Source of the DNA: Comamonas sp.
GTDB taxonomy: Bacteria > Pseudomonadota > Gammaproteobacteria > Burkholderiales > Burkholderiaceae_C
NCBI GenBank assembly: GCA_031277805.1
Contig: JAITLR010000003.1
Location: 36,437 to 100,436, forward strand
Direction of reading: 5' to 3'
DNA length: 64,000 bases
Shown: piece by piece, positions 42,920 to 51,603 of the stretch
Position numbering within the stretch: position 1 is the stretch's first letter
Layout of the letters: every line of letters begins with the position of its first letter
The notes under the pieces: model-generated
What the model saw: only the letters and a program-made list of their open reading frames with translations
Told to the model about the DNA's origin: nothing
Databases searched by the model: none
Translations under genes and position numbers: made by a program

Positions 42920-44398
42920 ATGCAACGTCGAGCCTGGCTACAAACAGGAGCTGCGGCGTTGGCGTTGCAGGCGTTCATGACCCGCGCCGCCGGTGGCGGA
43001 CGCCGCCATGCCTTGCTGGTGGGCGTCAGCGCGCTGCAGTACCAGCCGCGATCGCTGTGGCTCAAGGGCCCGGCCTACGATGTGGCCCATATGCAGCGGG
43101 CTTTGGCGGTCCATGACTTTGCGGCCTCTGACATGGTCGTGCTGGCCGATGATGGCCAGGGCGCGCCACTTGCCGGCGCTGCCAGGCCGGACAGGGCGAC
43201 GCTGATGCAGGCCTTCAAGGCCATGACCTCCAGGTTGCGCCAGAGGGATTCCGTGGTGATTTACTGGTCTGGTCATGCGGTTCGTGCGGTGGGGCCGCAC
43301 AAGCCCGTGGCCGAGCCAGATGGCAAAAGCACGTTCTTGCTGGCTAGCGACGTCCAGAAGCTGCCCGTATCGAGCCGCAATTCCTGGCCTCTGCAGGGAG
43401 CTGTTGCTGATGCGGAGCTGGGCGCCTTCATTGACGACTGGCTGGCTGCCGGCGTGCATGTGCTGGCGGTGATGGATGTGTGTCACGCTGCGTCGGCCAC
43501 TCGTTCGAGCGAGGCAGATGTGCGGTGGCGCGGCCTGCGTGTGTCCGAGCTGCAAGAGCTGAAGTCCGAAGGGAAACCGGAGCAGGGCGTGGCCTCTGCT
43601 TCCTCAGTCAGCTTGCCGGCAGAGCTGCCTGCGGCCAGGCCGCGTAACAGAGGCTATGTGGGCCTGTATGCCTGCGAGGACATGCAGCGCACTCCAGAAT
43701 GGTCGCTGCAGGGCAGCCCGCAGGGTGCTTTCACCTATGCCGTGGCTCAGGCTTTGCAGGCCGGGAAACCCTCGCAGCGCTATGCCGAATTTGCCCGCAG
43801 GACTCTGGACATTCACACGAGGTTGGCGCAAAGCGCCCCGGTGGCCCGCTCGCTATGGCCGGCTCCCGTGTTTGAAGGCAGTTTGCAGGGGCCATTGTGG
43901 ACGGTGACCGCGTTGCAGTCATGGCCAGCCAAGTCGGCCAGAACCCAGCTGGCCGCAACGACCCTGCCCGAAGGAGCACAGGTGTTGCTGCAAGTGCAGC
44001 AGCCAGGAGGCCGGCGCAGGGCAGTGAATCTTGAAAATCTTGCGCAGGCTGCGCCATTGCTGGGGCGTTTGCCAGTGGGCACGCGGTTTGATCTTCAGGT
44101 GGTCAACGATGCGCAGCGGGCACTGTATCTGCGCATTTTTCATATCGACTCGGGCGGGCGCTGGCAGGCGATCTATCCTGAGCGGGCCGGGGATGCCGCC
44201 CAGTTGGCCGCAGCCTCGCGCTGGCAGCGGACACTGGTGATTGACCGGGCGGAGTCCGGGCCGGAATCCCTGTTGTGGGTTCTGGCGCGCTCGGAGGCAT
44301 TGGCACTGATCGAGGATGCAGAAATGGCGGTCTGGCCTGCTCGGGCCTGGCAGCTGCAACTGGGGTGGCAACCGGTGTCGCAACTGGCTAGGCGCTGA
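42920..44398 (+). CDS. Exported caspase-like peptidase C14 protein
   Basis: A 492-residue protein with a twin-arginine-like leader (MQRRAWLQTGAAALALQAFM). The caspase/metacaspase fold spans about 28-310: HALLVGVSALQYQPRSLWL, the catalytic His at 119 in VIYWSGHA, and the Cys at 188 in VMDVCHAAS. Asp residues near both positions suit Lys/Arg-specific metacaspase-type activity, but specificity is not clear. The C-terminal ~180 residues form an extra beta-rich domain (RFDLQVVNDAQRALYLRIFH, similar to DUF4384-like add-ons). It probably acts in the periplasm. It is the third gene of the sigma/anti-sigma unit, and the CHAT gene faces it. Confidence 0.8.
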   Translation: MQRRAWLQTGAAALALQAFMTRAAGGGRRHALLVGVSALQYQPRSLWLKGPAYDVAHMQRALAVHDFAASDMVVLADDGQGAPLAGAARPDRATLMQAFKAMTSRLRQRDSVVIYWSGHAVRAVGPHKPVAEPDGKSTFLLASDVQKLPVSSRNSWPLQGAVADAELGAFIDDWLAAGVHVLAVMDVCHAASATRSSEADVRWRGLRVSELQELKSEGKPEQGVASASSVSLPAELPAARPRNRGYVGLYACEDMQRTPEWSLQGSPQGAFTYAVAQALQAGKPSQRYAEFARRTLDIHTRLAQSAPVARSLWPAPVFEGSLQGPLWTVTALQSWPAKSARTQLAATTLPEGAQVLLQVQQPGGRRRAVNLENLAQAAPLLGRLPVGTRFDLQVVNDAQRALYLRIFHIDSGGRWQAIYPERAGDAAQLAAASRWQRTLVIDRAESGPESLLWVLARSEALALIEDAEMAVWPARAWQLQLGWQPVSQLARR

Positions 44399-44418
44399 GA
44401 CAGCTGCGGCGAGCCGTC

Positions 44419-47121
44419 TTATTGGGCTCCAGTCAGCAGCACGAAGGCACTCCAGTAATACGGATGAGTTAGGCCCGAGAGGGGCGGAACGGATGCCTGG
44501 CGCATAGGCGGGACGCTCAGCCCGCGTAAAGTTGGATGGTTCGCTGCGTTGTTCGGACTTCGCAGCATGGTCAGTTGCGCGGCACGTAGGGCCTGGGCGT
44601 GATCCATGGGGCTGGAAAGCGCTGCATAGAAGGCCGCCATGAATTGCTGCGTACCCTCATCGGCCACGGCCCAGAGGCTGGCCAGCACATGGCGGGTGCC
44701 GCGAGCCTGGGCCAGCCAGGCCAGGCTGTCCACGGGCAGGCCCTGCTCGGCAGGGCCCGAGGGAACAGCAGTTTCGCAGGCAGAGAGTGTCAGCAGGTCC
44801 AGCCCGTCAAAACGAAAGCTGGGGTCGCTCAGCTCACCCAGTGTGAGCAGTTTCCCATTGCCCAGATACAGTCCCGATGCCTGACCGTTGCCGGGCAGAA
44901 GCCGGAAATGGCTGGCCAGGTGCACGATCTTGCGTGTCTGCAAGGCGGCGCGCAGGCTGTCGGCGGTGAAGGCATCATCCTGCTGCCGGTCATGATCTAT
45001 GCCTTGAGCTCCTGCCAAATGAGCCAGGTCGTCAATTTCCTCACGGACCTTGGGCAGCGCAGGCAGATCGGCGACGGCGCGGCTTGTTCCCTGCAAGCTC
45101 CAACCATCTCGCTGGAGGGCGGCCGCAGTATCCGCAACAGCGGATGCCGATGCCTGGACTCCGGTGTCCTGCGGCAGCGCATAGGATTCGCCCAGCCAAT
45201 GCTTGCCGTCGTGCAGGGCCGCCATGGGTAGGTAACGCAGTGCGCCTTCCAGGTGTATGCGCACCTCGGGGGCTTGGCCGGCCGCCGCTTTGGGCTGGGG
45301 GGCTGGCAACCATTGCACCAGGGGCTGCCATAGCTGCAGGTACAAGCTGTGAGCCTGCCCCTGTGGGTTGCTGCCGCGCTGCTGCAATTCGCGCCGCAGC
45401 AGGGCGATGTCCTGGGTCAGCCGCTTTTGTGCGATGGGCAGGCGCAGGTGCCGGTCAGGCTGATTGCCGCGACGTATGACCACATAGACATGCTCGGGTG
45501 CGGGCAGGTAACGGATTTCGGTCTGATCGACGCCCAGCACCTTGAGGCTGCCAGGAGCAGCGGGCATGGACTCGGGTTGGCTTAGTCGTTCGTCCAGCGC
45601 CTGGGGGGTCTGGGCCAAGGTCTGCAGCAGGGCGTTGGCATTGTGTTCGCGCTCCTGCCAGGAACGGCGCAGCGCAGCCTGTAGCGGCAGTGTGGCCGCG
45701 CTGCGCTGCTGCTCGCTCGGGGTCAGCTCCAGCATGCGCTGTGGGGGCCGGTAGCTGCGCACCAACTGGTGATAGCTTTGTTCACGTGCCAGTGTCAGCG
45801 TCTGTTCGGCCTCGGTGAAGCGCTGCGCTTGCAGCAACCACTCTGCCAGTTCCTCATAAATCTCGCCGCTCATGCGCAGGGCGGCGTCGCGCTGCGCGGG
45901 CTCCAGTCCCTTGTCATTCAACATGCGCTGCTGGACATTGATGGCCTGTTTGGCGTGGTAGATGGCCTCGGGCATGCGTTGGGCGTCGATCATGGACTCG
46001 GCAATCGTGCGCTGGGCTTGCCACTGCCAGTAATCCACATTCTTGGCCACGCCTATGGCCCAGGCCTGGGCTGCGGCATGGATGGCTTCTTCGGGGTGGT
46101 TGTGCTTGCTCAGATGCTCGGCTTTCTGAAGCAGCAGATAGGCGCTGCCGTCCCCGCCCGCGCCGCGGGAGCGGATCTCTTGCTGCAGCAGGGCATCCAA
46201 TTGACTTGTGTCGGCCGAGTATGCCCGCAGGCATCGTGCAGTGACGCGATTCATGCCTTCCAGATTGGCATATCGTGGCTGGGTGGCCATTGCCCGGGCC
46301 TGCTTGCACCAGCGTTGCAGTTCCCGGGGCTGCTTCAGCTGCACACTCAGATTGACGAGCTGATAGATATTCCAGGCTGCATAGCCGGGAGTGCCCTCCA
46401 GATCGGGCATCAACTGCTTGGACAGGCGCATGGCCAGGGGGGCATCGCCCATGGAGCCCGCCAGATTGGCCTGCTGGAAGCGCAGACTCAGACAGAGATC
46501 CTCGCGGCATCGGCTAAGCGGCTTTGGCAGCGTCTGCTGCAACTCTTTAGTCAGTCGCAGTGCCAGAGGGTAGCGCGCATTGGAGAGCGCGAGATACATG
46601 CGCTTGTACAACAGCCATTGCGTTTCGATGTGGCTGGGCCCAAGGGCCTGCAGCGCCACCGCATGGGCCAGATCGCGGCTGGCCGATGCTTCGGTGTTCA
46701 GCGCCTGCATCTGCAGCAACTCGGCCTGTCCATCGAGCACGAAGGCATAGTTGCTGCCACGTTCTTCGGTAGGTGATTCCTCCCATTGCTGCTTCACTAA
46801 CGATAGCGATTGACTCATTTCCTGCAAGCCTTGCTGGCTTTTTTCTTCGGAAAACAGCAGCATGGCTCGGTAGGTGCCGTAGGTGGGCATGGAGGCAGTG
46901 TCATGCTCGCGTTCCAGGGTTTGCATCAAAGCCCTGAGTGCATCCATCTTCCCATCAAAAGTCAGCTGCGCCAGTTGTGCCTGCTGCTCGGGGCTGACGG
47001 GGGGCAAAGGCGTGGTAACCGCATCGGCCAGGATTGCCCCCGCAGGCTGCAATGCCCAGGCCAGCGCCAGCCCAGCGACAAAGCGGCGTAGGCGGGGAAA
47101 AGAACATGCAGCCGGCCTCAT
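44419..47121 (-). CDS. Secreted TPR-CHAT domain protease-like protein
   Basis: A 900-residue protein. A Sec signal (about 1-34, ending AILADA) is followed by a long helical, TPR-like solenoid (about 90-560) and a C-terminal CHAT domain (about 640-900). CHAT is a caspase/separase-fold peptidase domain. Its catalytic pair is His738 (VHLASHF) and Cys782 (LSACETA), followed by LAWLAQARGTRHVLASLWAV. CHAT-TPR proteins in other systems cleave partner proteins after a trigger. It lies 3 bp downstream of a TonB-dependent receptor gene on the same strand and converges with the caspase gene, an unusual meeting of two caspase-fold enzymes. Confidence 0.85.
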   Translation of the reverse strand: MRPAACSFPRLRRFVAGLALAWALQPAGAILADAVTTPLPPVSPEQQAQLAQLTFDGKMDALRALMQTLEREHDTASMPTYGTYRAMLLFSEEKSQQGLQEMSQSLSLVKQQWEESPTEERGSNYAFVLDGQAELLQMQALNTEASASRDLAHAVALQALGPSHIETQWLLYKRMYLALSNARYPLALRLTKELQQTLPKPLSRCREDLCLSLRFQQANLAGSMGDAPLAMRLSKQLMPDLEGTPGYAAWNIYQLVNLSVQLKQPRELQRWCKQARAMATQPRYANLEGMNRVTARCLRAYSADTSQLDALLQQEIRSRGAGGDGSAYLLLQKAEHLSKHNHPEEAIHAAAQAWAIGVAKNVDYWQWQAQRTIAESMIDAQRMPEAIYHAKQAINVQQRMLNDKGLEPAQRDAALRMSGEIYEELAEWLLQAQRFTEAEQTLTLAREQSYHQLVRSYRPPQRMLELTPSEQQRSAATLPLQAALRRSWQEREHNANALLQTLAQTPQALDERLSQPESMPAAPGSLKVLGVDQTEIRYLPAPEHVYVVIRRGNQPDRHLRLPIAQKRLTQDIALLRRELQQRGSNPQGQAHSLYLQLWQPLVQWLPAPQPKAAAGQAPEVRIHLEGALRYLPMAALHDGKHWLGESYALPQDTGVQASASAVADTAAALQRDGWSLQGTSRAVADLPALPKVREEIDDLAHLAGAQGIDHDRQQDDAFTADSLRAALQTRKIVHLASHFRLLPGNGQASGLYLGNGKLLTLGELSDPSFRFDGLDLLTLSACETAVPSGPAEQGLPVDSLAWLAQARGTRHVLASLWAVADEGTQQFMAAFYAALSSPMDHAQALRAAQLTMLRSPNNAANHPTLRGLSVPPMRQASVPPLSGLTHPYYWSAFVLLTGAQ

Positions 47122-47124
47122 GGA

Positions 47125-49311
47125 TTAGAAGTCCTTTTCCAGCATCAGAGCGGCAGCCCAGAAGCGTTTGCTGCGCATCTGCATGGACTGGGCGATGACT
47201 TCCGGCTCCCCGGGGGGCGATGGTGTGGTCGTCGGGTAGAAGGTGGTGCGCCAGTCGTTGCCCAGACCTGTCAGCTGGGCGCGCAGACGGGTGCTGCTGT
47301 CCAGCTTCCACTGACTGTTCAGATGCAGTGTGGCCAGCGGTTTGACCTTGCCCCACATTTGCGGATTGGCGCGAGATTTATAGCCGGCTTCCAGGCGCAG
47401 AGTGGCGCCAAAGCGGTCGGGCATCATGCCATGTCCTTGCGTCGTGGCATCAAAGCCCAGGTCCAGCACGGCAGGGCTCTGGCCCATCAGGCGGGTGGGC
47501 GAGGGCTGGTCCGTGATGCGCGACTGGGTCAGGGTCAGGTCGGCACGCAGGCTGACAGGCAGTCCGGAGGACTTGGGCAGTTCATAGCGCACACCGGTTT
47601 CCAGACCCCAGATGCGGGTCTTGCCGCGGTTGACTGTGGTCAGCATCCAGCGCTCCATGGCCTGTCCATTCCAGTCTTCTGCGGTGTACTGGGTCAGCTC
47701 CTTGGTCAGGCCGTTCGAGATATTTCGCGCAAACAGATTGAGCTTGAACTGTCCCGCATGGCGCTCGCCCTGCATCAGCGTCTGGGCAAAGCCCAGCTCC
47801 AGACCCGTCGCTGTCTCGTTGCGCAGGCCGGGGTTGCCGCCCAGGTCCGGCTGGGTGAAATTGCCCTCACGTTCGCGTACATGAGCCATCAGGTCGTCAA
47901 ACTTCGGCGCGCGATAAGTTTTGGCCAATTGCAGATGCCAGCGCTGCAAGGCATTGGGGCTGTAGCCGATATTGAGCGAGGGCAGCCACATATTCTGGGT
48001 ACGCGTTCCCAGCCCGGATTCAGAGGAGGGCGTCAGCGCAATATGCTCATGACGAAGACCTGCTTCCAGGTTCCAGAATGCAGAAGGCGACCAGCTGAAC
48101 TGGGTGAAGGCTGCGGTGGTATTGCGCTTGAGCTTTTCGTCAAAGCTGTCGCCTTCTTCCACATAGGTGGTGGTGCTGCGCTCGGTACGCAGCTGTGTGC
48201 CCATAGTCAGGCGTGTGGCGTTGCTCAGCGGCTGCGCCCACTTGAGGTTGGTGTGCCAGTCACTTTGGCGGTAGCGGCTGTCTTCGGCATTGCCGCCCAT
48301 GAAGTTGCCCTCAAGAGTTTGGTAGCGATAGCTGTTCTTGCCGCCGCCCTGCCTGCTACCCAGCTCCGCCTGCAACAGGCCACCGCCTTGTGTCTGATGA
48401 TCCCAGCGCAGCGTGGGCATGAGCGTCCAGGAAGGAGAGGATGTTTCCCTGGAACGCCAACGCGAGCGGTATTCGTACAGATAGTCGTAGCTGGGGGCTT
48501 CGTAGAGATAGAGGAAATCTCCATCGGTGTGGCGCTTCTCGGGTGACAGTTCTGCTGTCCATGCCAGGCCCAGGCGATCCTGGCGGGTCGGGCGTACGGC
48601 CACTTCTCCGGCCAGCAGCGCCTGGCTGCTGCGCACGAGCTGCTTTTGGCCGTTATAGCTGTTGATGAACTCCTCGCCGCCAATGATGTCCTGATGTTCA
48701 TGGGCCATCACATCCGTCTTTTTTTCGGAGTGCGCGACCGATGCATTGATCTGCCATTCCAGCTGCTGCGAGCGTCCGCCGGTCGCCAACGATGCGCGAT
48801 GCTGAAATGCGCCACGTGGTGAAAATTCGGACCGAACGCTGGCTTTGCGCTCCACCGGGCCGCTGGCCTGGCGGGTGACGATACGGATCGTGCCGGCAAT
48901 GCCTGCGCCGCTGTCAGAGGCCGATGCGCCGCGCACAATTTCCACGCGCTCGATCATGTCCATGCTGATGCCGTCGAGCATCACGTCGCCACTGAGTGCA
49001 TTGATCTGCTGACCGTTGAGCAGCAGCTGTGTATAGCCTTCGCCCATGCCGCGCAGCGAGAGATGGCCATTGGCGTCCACGCTCACACCGGGCTGGCGGC
49101 TCAGGTACTCCTTCAAGCTGCCATCGCCTTCGGAAGTCAGGGCCGCACGGTCATAAATTGTGGTCAGGGCATCCATGACCGCATCATGCTGGGCATAGAC
49201 ATTCACCTCGGGGAGGTCGTTGGCGAGGGCTGCGGCTGGCAAAAGTGCGGACAGGGCAGCGCTCAGATGCAGAGTCAGACGGCGGTGAGGAAAGGCGGGA
49301 GGCTGGGACAC
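47125..49311 (-). CDS. TonB-dependent outer-membrane receptor (no signalling domain)
   Basis: A 728-residue receptor from a probable GTG start at 49311; an in-frame TTG lies at 49398, so the start is uncertain. Residues about 1-30 form a signal ending AAALA. The plug domain is EYLSRQPGVSVDANGHLSLR, then GYTQLLLNGQQINALSGDVM and MIERVEIVRGASASDSGAGI, and a 22-strand barrel ends in LMLEKDF. No N-terminal signalling extension for a sigma/anti-sigma pair is present. It probably imports an iron chelate or other nutrient. It forms a two-gene unit with the CHAT protein, and a terminator-like hairpin lies in its leader. Confidence 0.82.
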   Translation of the reverse strand: MSQPPAFPHRRLTLHLSAALSALLPAAALANDLPEVNVYAQHDAVMDALTTIYDRAALTSEGDGSLKEYLSRQPGVSVDANGHLSLRGMGEGYTQLLLNGQQINALSGDVMLDGISMDMIERVEIVRGASASDSGAGIAGTIRIVTRQASGPVERKASVRSEFSPRGAFQHRASLATGGRSQQLEWQINASVAHSEKKTDVMAHEHQDIIGGEEFINSYNGQKQLVRSSQALLAGEVAVRPTRQDRLGLAWTAELSPEKRHTDGDFLYLYEAPSYDYLYEYRSRWRSRETSSPSWTLMPTLRWDHQTQGGGLLQAELGSRQGGGKNSYRYQTLEGNFMGGNAEDSRYRQSDWHTNLKWAQPLSNATRLTMGTQLRTERSTTTYVEEGDSFDEKLKRNTTAAFTQFSWSPSAFWNLEAGLRHEHIALTPSSESGLGTRTQNMWLPSLNIGYSPNALQRWHLQLAKTYRAPKFDDLMAHVREREGNFTQPDLGGNPGLRNETATGLELGFAQTLMQGERHAGQFKLNLFARNISNGLTKELTQYTAEDWNGQAMERWMLTTVNRGKTRIWGLETGVRYELPKSSGLPVSLRADLTLTQSRITDQPSPTRLMGQSPAVLDLGFDATTQGHGMMPDRFGATLRLEAGYKSRANPQMWGKVKPLATLHLNSQWKLDSSTRLRAQLTGLGNDWRTTFYPTTTPSPPGEPEVIAQSMQMRSKRFWAAALMLEKDF

Positions 49312-49333
49312 GATGAATGAATACAAGGGACAT

Positions 49334-49375
49334 AAAAAAGGTGCATCGCAAGACCTAGGCCTTACGATGCACCTT
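49334..49375 (-). terminator. Terminator-like hairpin in the leader of the TonB receptor gene
   Basis: A perfect 11-base stem, AAGGTGCATCG (49338-49348) and CGATGCACCTT (49365-49375), has a 16-base loop containing CCTAGG. On the minus strand it is followed by six T. It lies only about 23 bp before the proposed receptor start, so it may be an attenuator rather than the end of an upstream gene, as no clear gene precedes it on that strand. Confidence 0.7.
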
Positions 49376-49930
49376 GTGAAACCGCTATCACTATTCAATG
49401 CCTAGGCCATCAAGAAATAATGGCTGTTGCTGATACTGGTGAATGCTGAAGCAGTAATTTTTGTTGGTAACAACAAGTAAGTGTTGAATTTTATGAATTT
49501 CCGGGAGATTTTTATATCTACATGGAAATACTGGGTCAGGAAGGTCGATTTCGTCTTTGATAAAAATTCCTGGACGCGTCTGTTTCTCTCTGCCGCCGAA
49601 AGATGAATCTCTCGATATGTGAGTGCATGCACTCAAGTAATGGATTGGCTATTGGAAGTTTTTATGAATTTTTAAATCATTCCTTTGTTTTCGATATTTT
49701 TTCTTTCCAGGAAGAAACCTAATGAAGACCTTGATTTTTCATATGCCGCTGCCGTTTCAGGCTTGCAACACTTTGCGTGAAATGTCTTGAGTGGACTCGT
49801 ATTGAGCAGCGATGAAGCAAGCTCTGCCCACTGTGAGGGGGCGCATTGCAGATGCATGTGCCTTATTAGTCATGGTTCGACGTGGGAGGCATGGAGAGGC
49901 TGCACCAAGGCCTGTAAGCCCCGGCTTTGT
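49376..49930. other. AT-rich intergenic region, no gene recognised
   Basis: These 555 bases between the receptor leader and the VOC gene are visibly AT-rich. Open frames of up to about 80 codons exist on the minus strand (49391-49636) but show no domain, no ribosome site and no usual codon bias. The region may hold the promoter of the receptor unit, a degraded gene or a small RNA ended by the hairpin at 49334. Confidence 0.35.
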
Positions 49931-50320
49931 TTACCTCATCGAGTGCAGGCCAAACATATTGCCTTCGGTATCGATGGCCAGGGCAATAAAGCCATAAGGG
50001 CCTATGGAGACCTTGTCACGGTGCAGGCTGCCGCCGTTGCGCGCGACGCGGGCGGCCTGCTCGGCGCAGTCTTCACAGACGAAATAGACCAGCGTGCCGC
50101 CGCCGCCGGACGGACATTCCGGCATGCGGACCAGCGCCCCGGTGGCGCCAGCGTTATCCGGCTGCCCGGGAAAGGCCCACATCTCCATATCGGGGTGCTC
50201 GCCGCCTTCCGGCATGGCCAGCGCTTGCAGCTGGCAGCCCAGCACGGCTTCGTAGAAGCTCCTGGCGCGCGACATGTCCTGCACGTAGATCTCGAACCAG
50301 CCAACGGGATTCATAGCCAT
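49931..50320 (-). CDS. VOC-family (glyoxalase-like) protein
   Basis: A 129-residue vicinal-oxygen-chelate protein with the paired beta-alpha-beta modules. NPVGWFEIYVQDMSRARSFY opens module one and LVYFVCEDCAEQAARVARNG opens module two. The ending FIALAIDTEGNMFGLHSM carries the acidic ligand of many VOC enzymes. AGGAGC lies before ATG 50320. The reaction is unknown. Relatives include antibiotic-resistance and isomerase members. Single gene. Confidence 0.8.
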   Translation of the reverse strand: MAMNPVGWFEIYVQDMSRARSFYEAVLGCQLQALAMPEGGEHPDMEMWAFPGQPDNAGATGALVRMPECPSGGGGTLVYFVCEDCAEQAARVARNGGSLHRDKVSIGPYGFIALAIDTEGNMFGLHSMR

Positions 50321-50426
50321 CTTCAGCTCCTTGTCTGCTCATCGGTGGAAGTGCAGATGCTGAGGCCGCAGAGGCTGTGATGCAAGCAGACCCGGCCCTG
50401 AACAGGGATATCCGAGCCTGGCTCCC

Positions 50427-51542
50427 TCAGGGCCTTCTCTGGGCCGCAAGCTTTCTGGCCTTGCGGCGGTGCCACCAGAGCCAGATTCCGCTGATGCCCA
50501 AGCCGCCCAGCACCAGACCGTTGAGGCCGGCCAGGATTTCCATCAGCACGCCCCCCAGCTCGCCCGTGTGCAGCGGATAGGCCACGGCCACTGCCGCAGC
50601 GCCGGTGTCGAGTTCATTCCAGCGCCTGACGTCCAGCACGGCACCGTTGCGCGGGTCCAGCCATACCGAACTGATGCCGTTGGGGTGCGGCTCGCCCGGG
50701 GCGCGAAAGCGGATGCGTACGGCCTGTTTGGCATTGGGCGGCAGCTGCACGAAGCTGGCCTGGGCATCGGGCATGGCAGCGCGGGCTGCGGCCAGCATGG
50801 CGTCCACATCGGCGGGCGGCGGTTGGGCGGTGGTTTCCGCAGCCAGTGCGGGCAGCTTGGGCGGCTTGATTGCCGTGCTGCTGCTGAGCACATTGAGCCA
50901 GTCGCCCAGCGGCCGCCATGCCATATAGGCACCGGTGACGACCGACACCGCGATCAGCAGGCCCATGATCACGCCGCCGATGCGGTGCATGTCGAACAGG
51001 GCGCGCACCAGGGATTTGTTCAGTTCTATGCGCCAGTTGCCTGGCCAGCGCTTGGGCCACCAGAGAATGACGCCGGTCAGCAGCAGCAGCACATAGGCCA
51101 GCGTGGTCCAGGCCAGGATGGCCTTGCCATTGGCGTCGAGCAGCAAGGTGCTGTGCAGCTTGAACAGCGTGTTGACAAAGCCCTCGGTCTCGCCGCGCCG
51201 GCCTTGCTCCTGTCCGGTCACAGGGTCCAGGTAGATGGTGCCGCGCCAGTTGGCCGACTGAACCCGCAGCCACAGGCTGTCCTGCATCTGCTGTGGCAGC
51301 CGGAAGCGCAAAGTGGCTTTGCTGCCGAATTCCTCATGGGCTCTTGCCAGTATCGGCGTCAGCGCGGCGGCCTGCTGCGCATTCGTAGTGCGGGCCTGGA
51401 ACAGTTCGGGGTGCGCCATGCGGTCCAGCGGCTGGCCGATGATGAGCAGGGTGCCGGTGAGCCCGGCCAGGATCAGAATCCAGCCCAGGCCCAGGGCAAA
51501 CCAGCGATGCAGCCGCAGCCACAGAGAACGGAGCGAAGTCAT
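50427..51542 (-). CDS. PepSY-associated transmembrane protein (iron-uptake type)
   Basis: A 371-residue inner-membrane protein with four helices: FALGLGWILILAGLTGTLLI near the N-terminus, two in the middle (ILAWTTLAYVLLLLTGVILW and GGVIMGLLIAVSVVTGAYMA), and one near the C-terminus (GLNGLVLGGLGISGIWLWWH). PepSY-type periplasmic domains lie between them. Such proteins accompany siderophore receptors and may reduce or transfer iron across the membrane. It lies 61 bp downstream of the FecA-like receptor and is probably co-transcribed under Fur control. Confidence 0.85.
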   Translation of the reverse strand: MTSLRSLWLRLHRWFALGLGWILILAGLTGTLLIIGQPLDRMAHPELFQARTTNAQQAAALTPILARAHEEFGSKATLRFRLPQQMQDSLWLRVQSANWRGTIYLDPVTGQEQGRRGETEGFVNTLFKLHSTLLLDANGKAILAWTTLAYVLLLLTGVILWWPKRWPGNWRIELNKSLVRALFDMHRIGGVIMGLLIAVSVVTGAYMAWRPLGDWLNVLSSSTAIKPPKLPALAAETTAQPPPADVDAMLAAARAAMPDAQASFVQLPPNAKQAVRIRFRAPGEPHPNGISSVWLDPRNGAVLDVRRWNELDTGAAAVAVAYPLHTGELGGVLMEILAGLNGLVLGGLGISGIWLWWHRRKARKLAAQRRP

Positions 51543-51603
51543 TGCGCGTGATGGTGTGGTGCCCCGCGTGACCGGTCCTGGGGCGGACTCGCGGGGCCGC
51601 CGC

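Noticed and set aside
49391..49636. Overlapping small open frames upstream of the TonB receptor
   Set aside because: No ribosome site, unusual composition and no domain. Left as part of an AT-rich non-coding stretch.
49750..49930. tRNA-like GGTTCGAC motif
   Set aside because: No cloverleaf could be built around it: no matching acceptor stem or anticodon arm.
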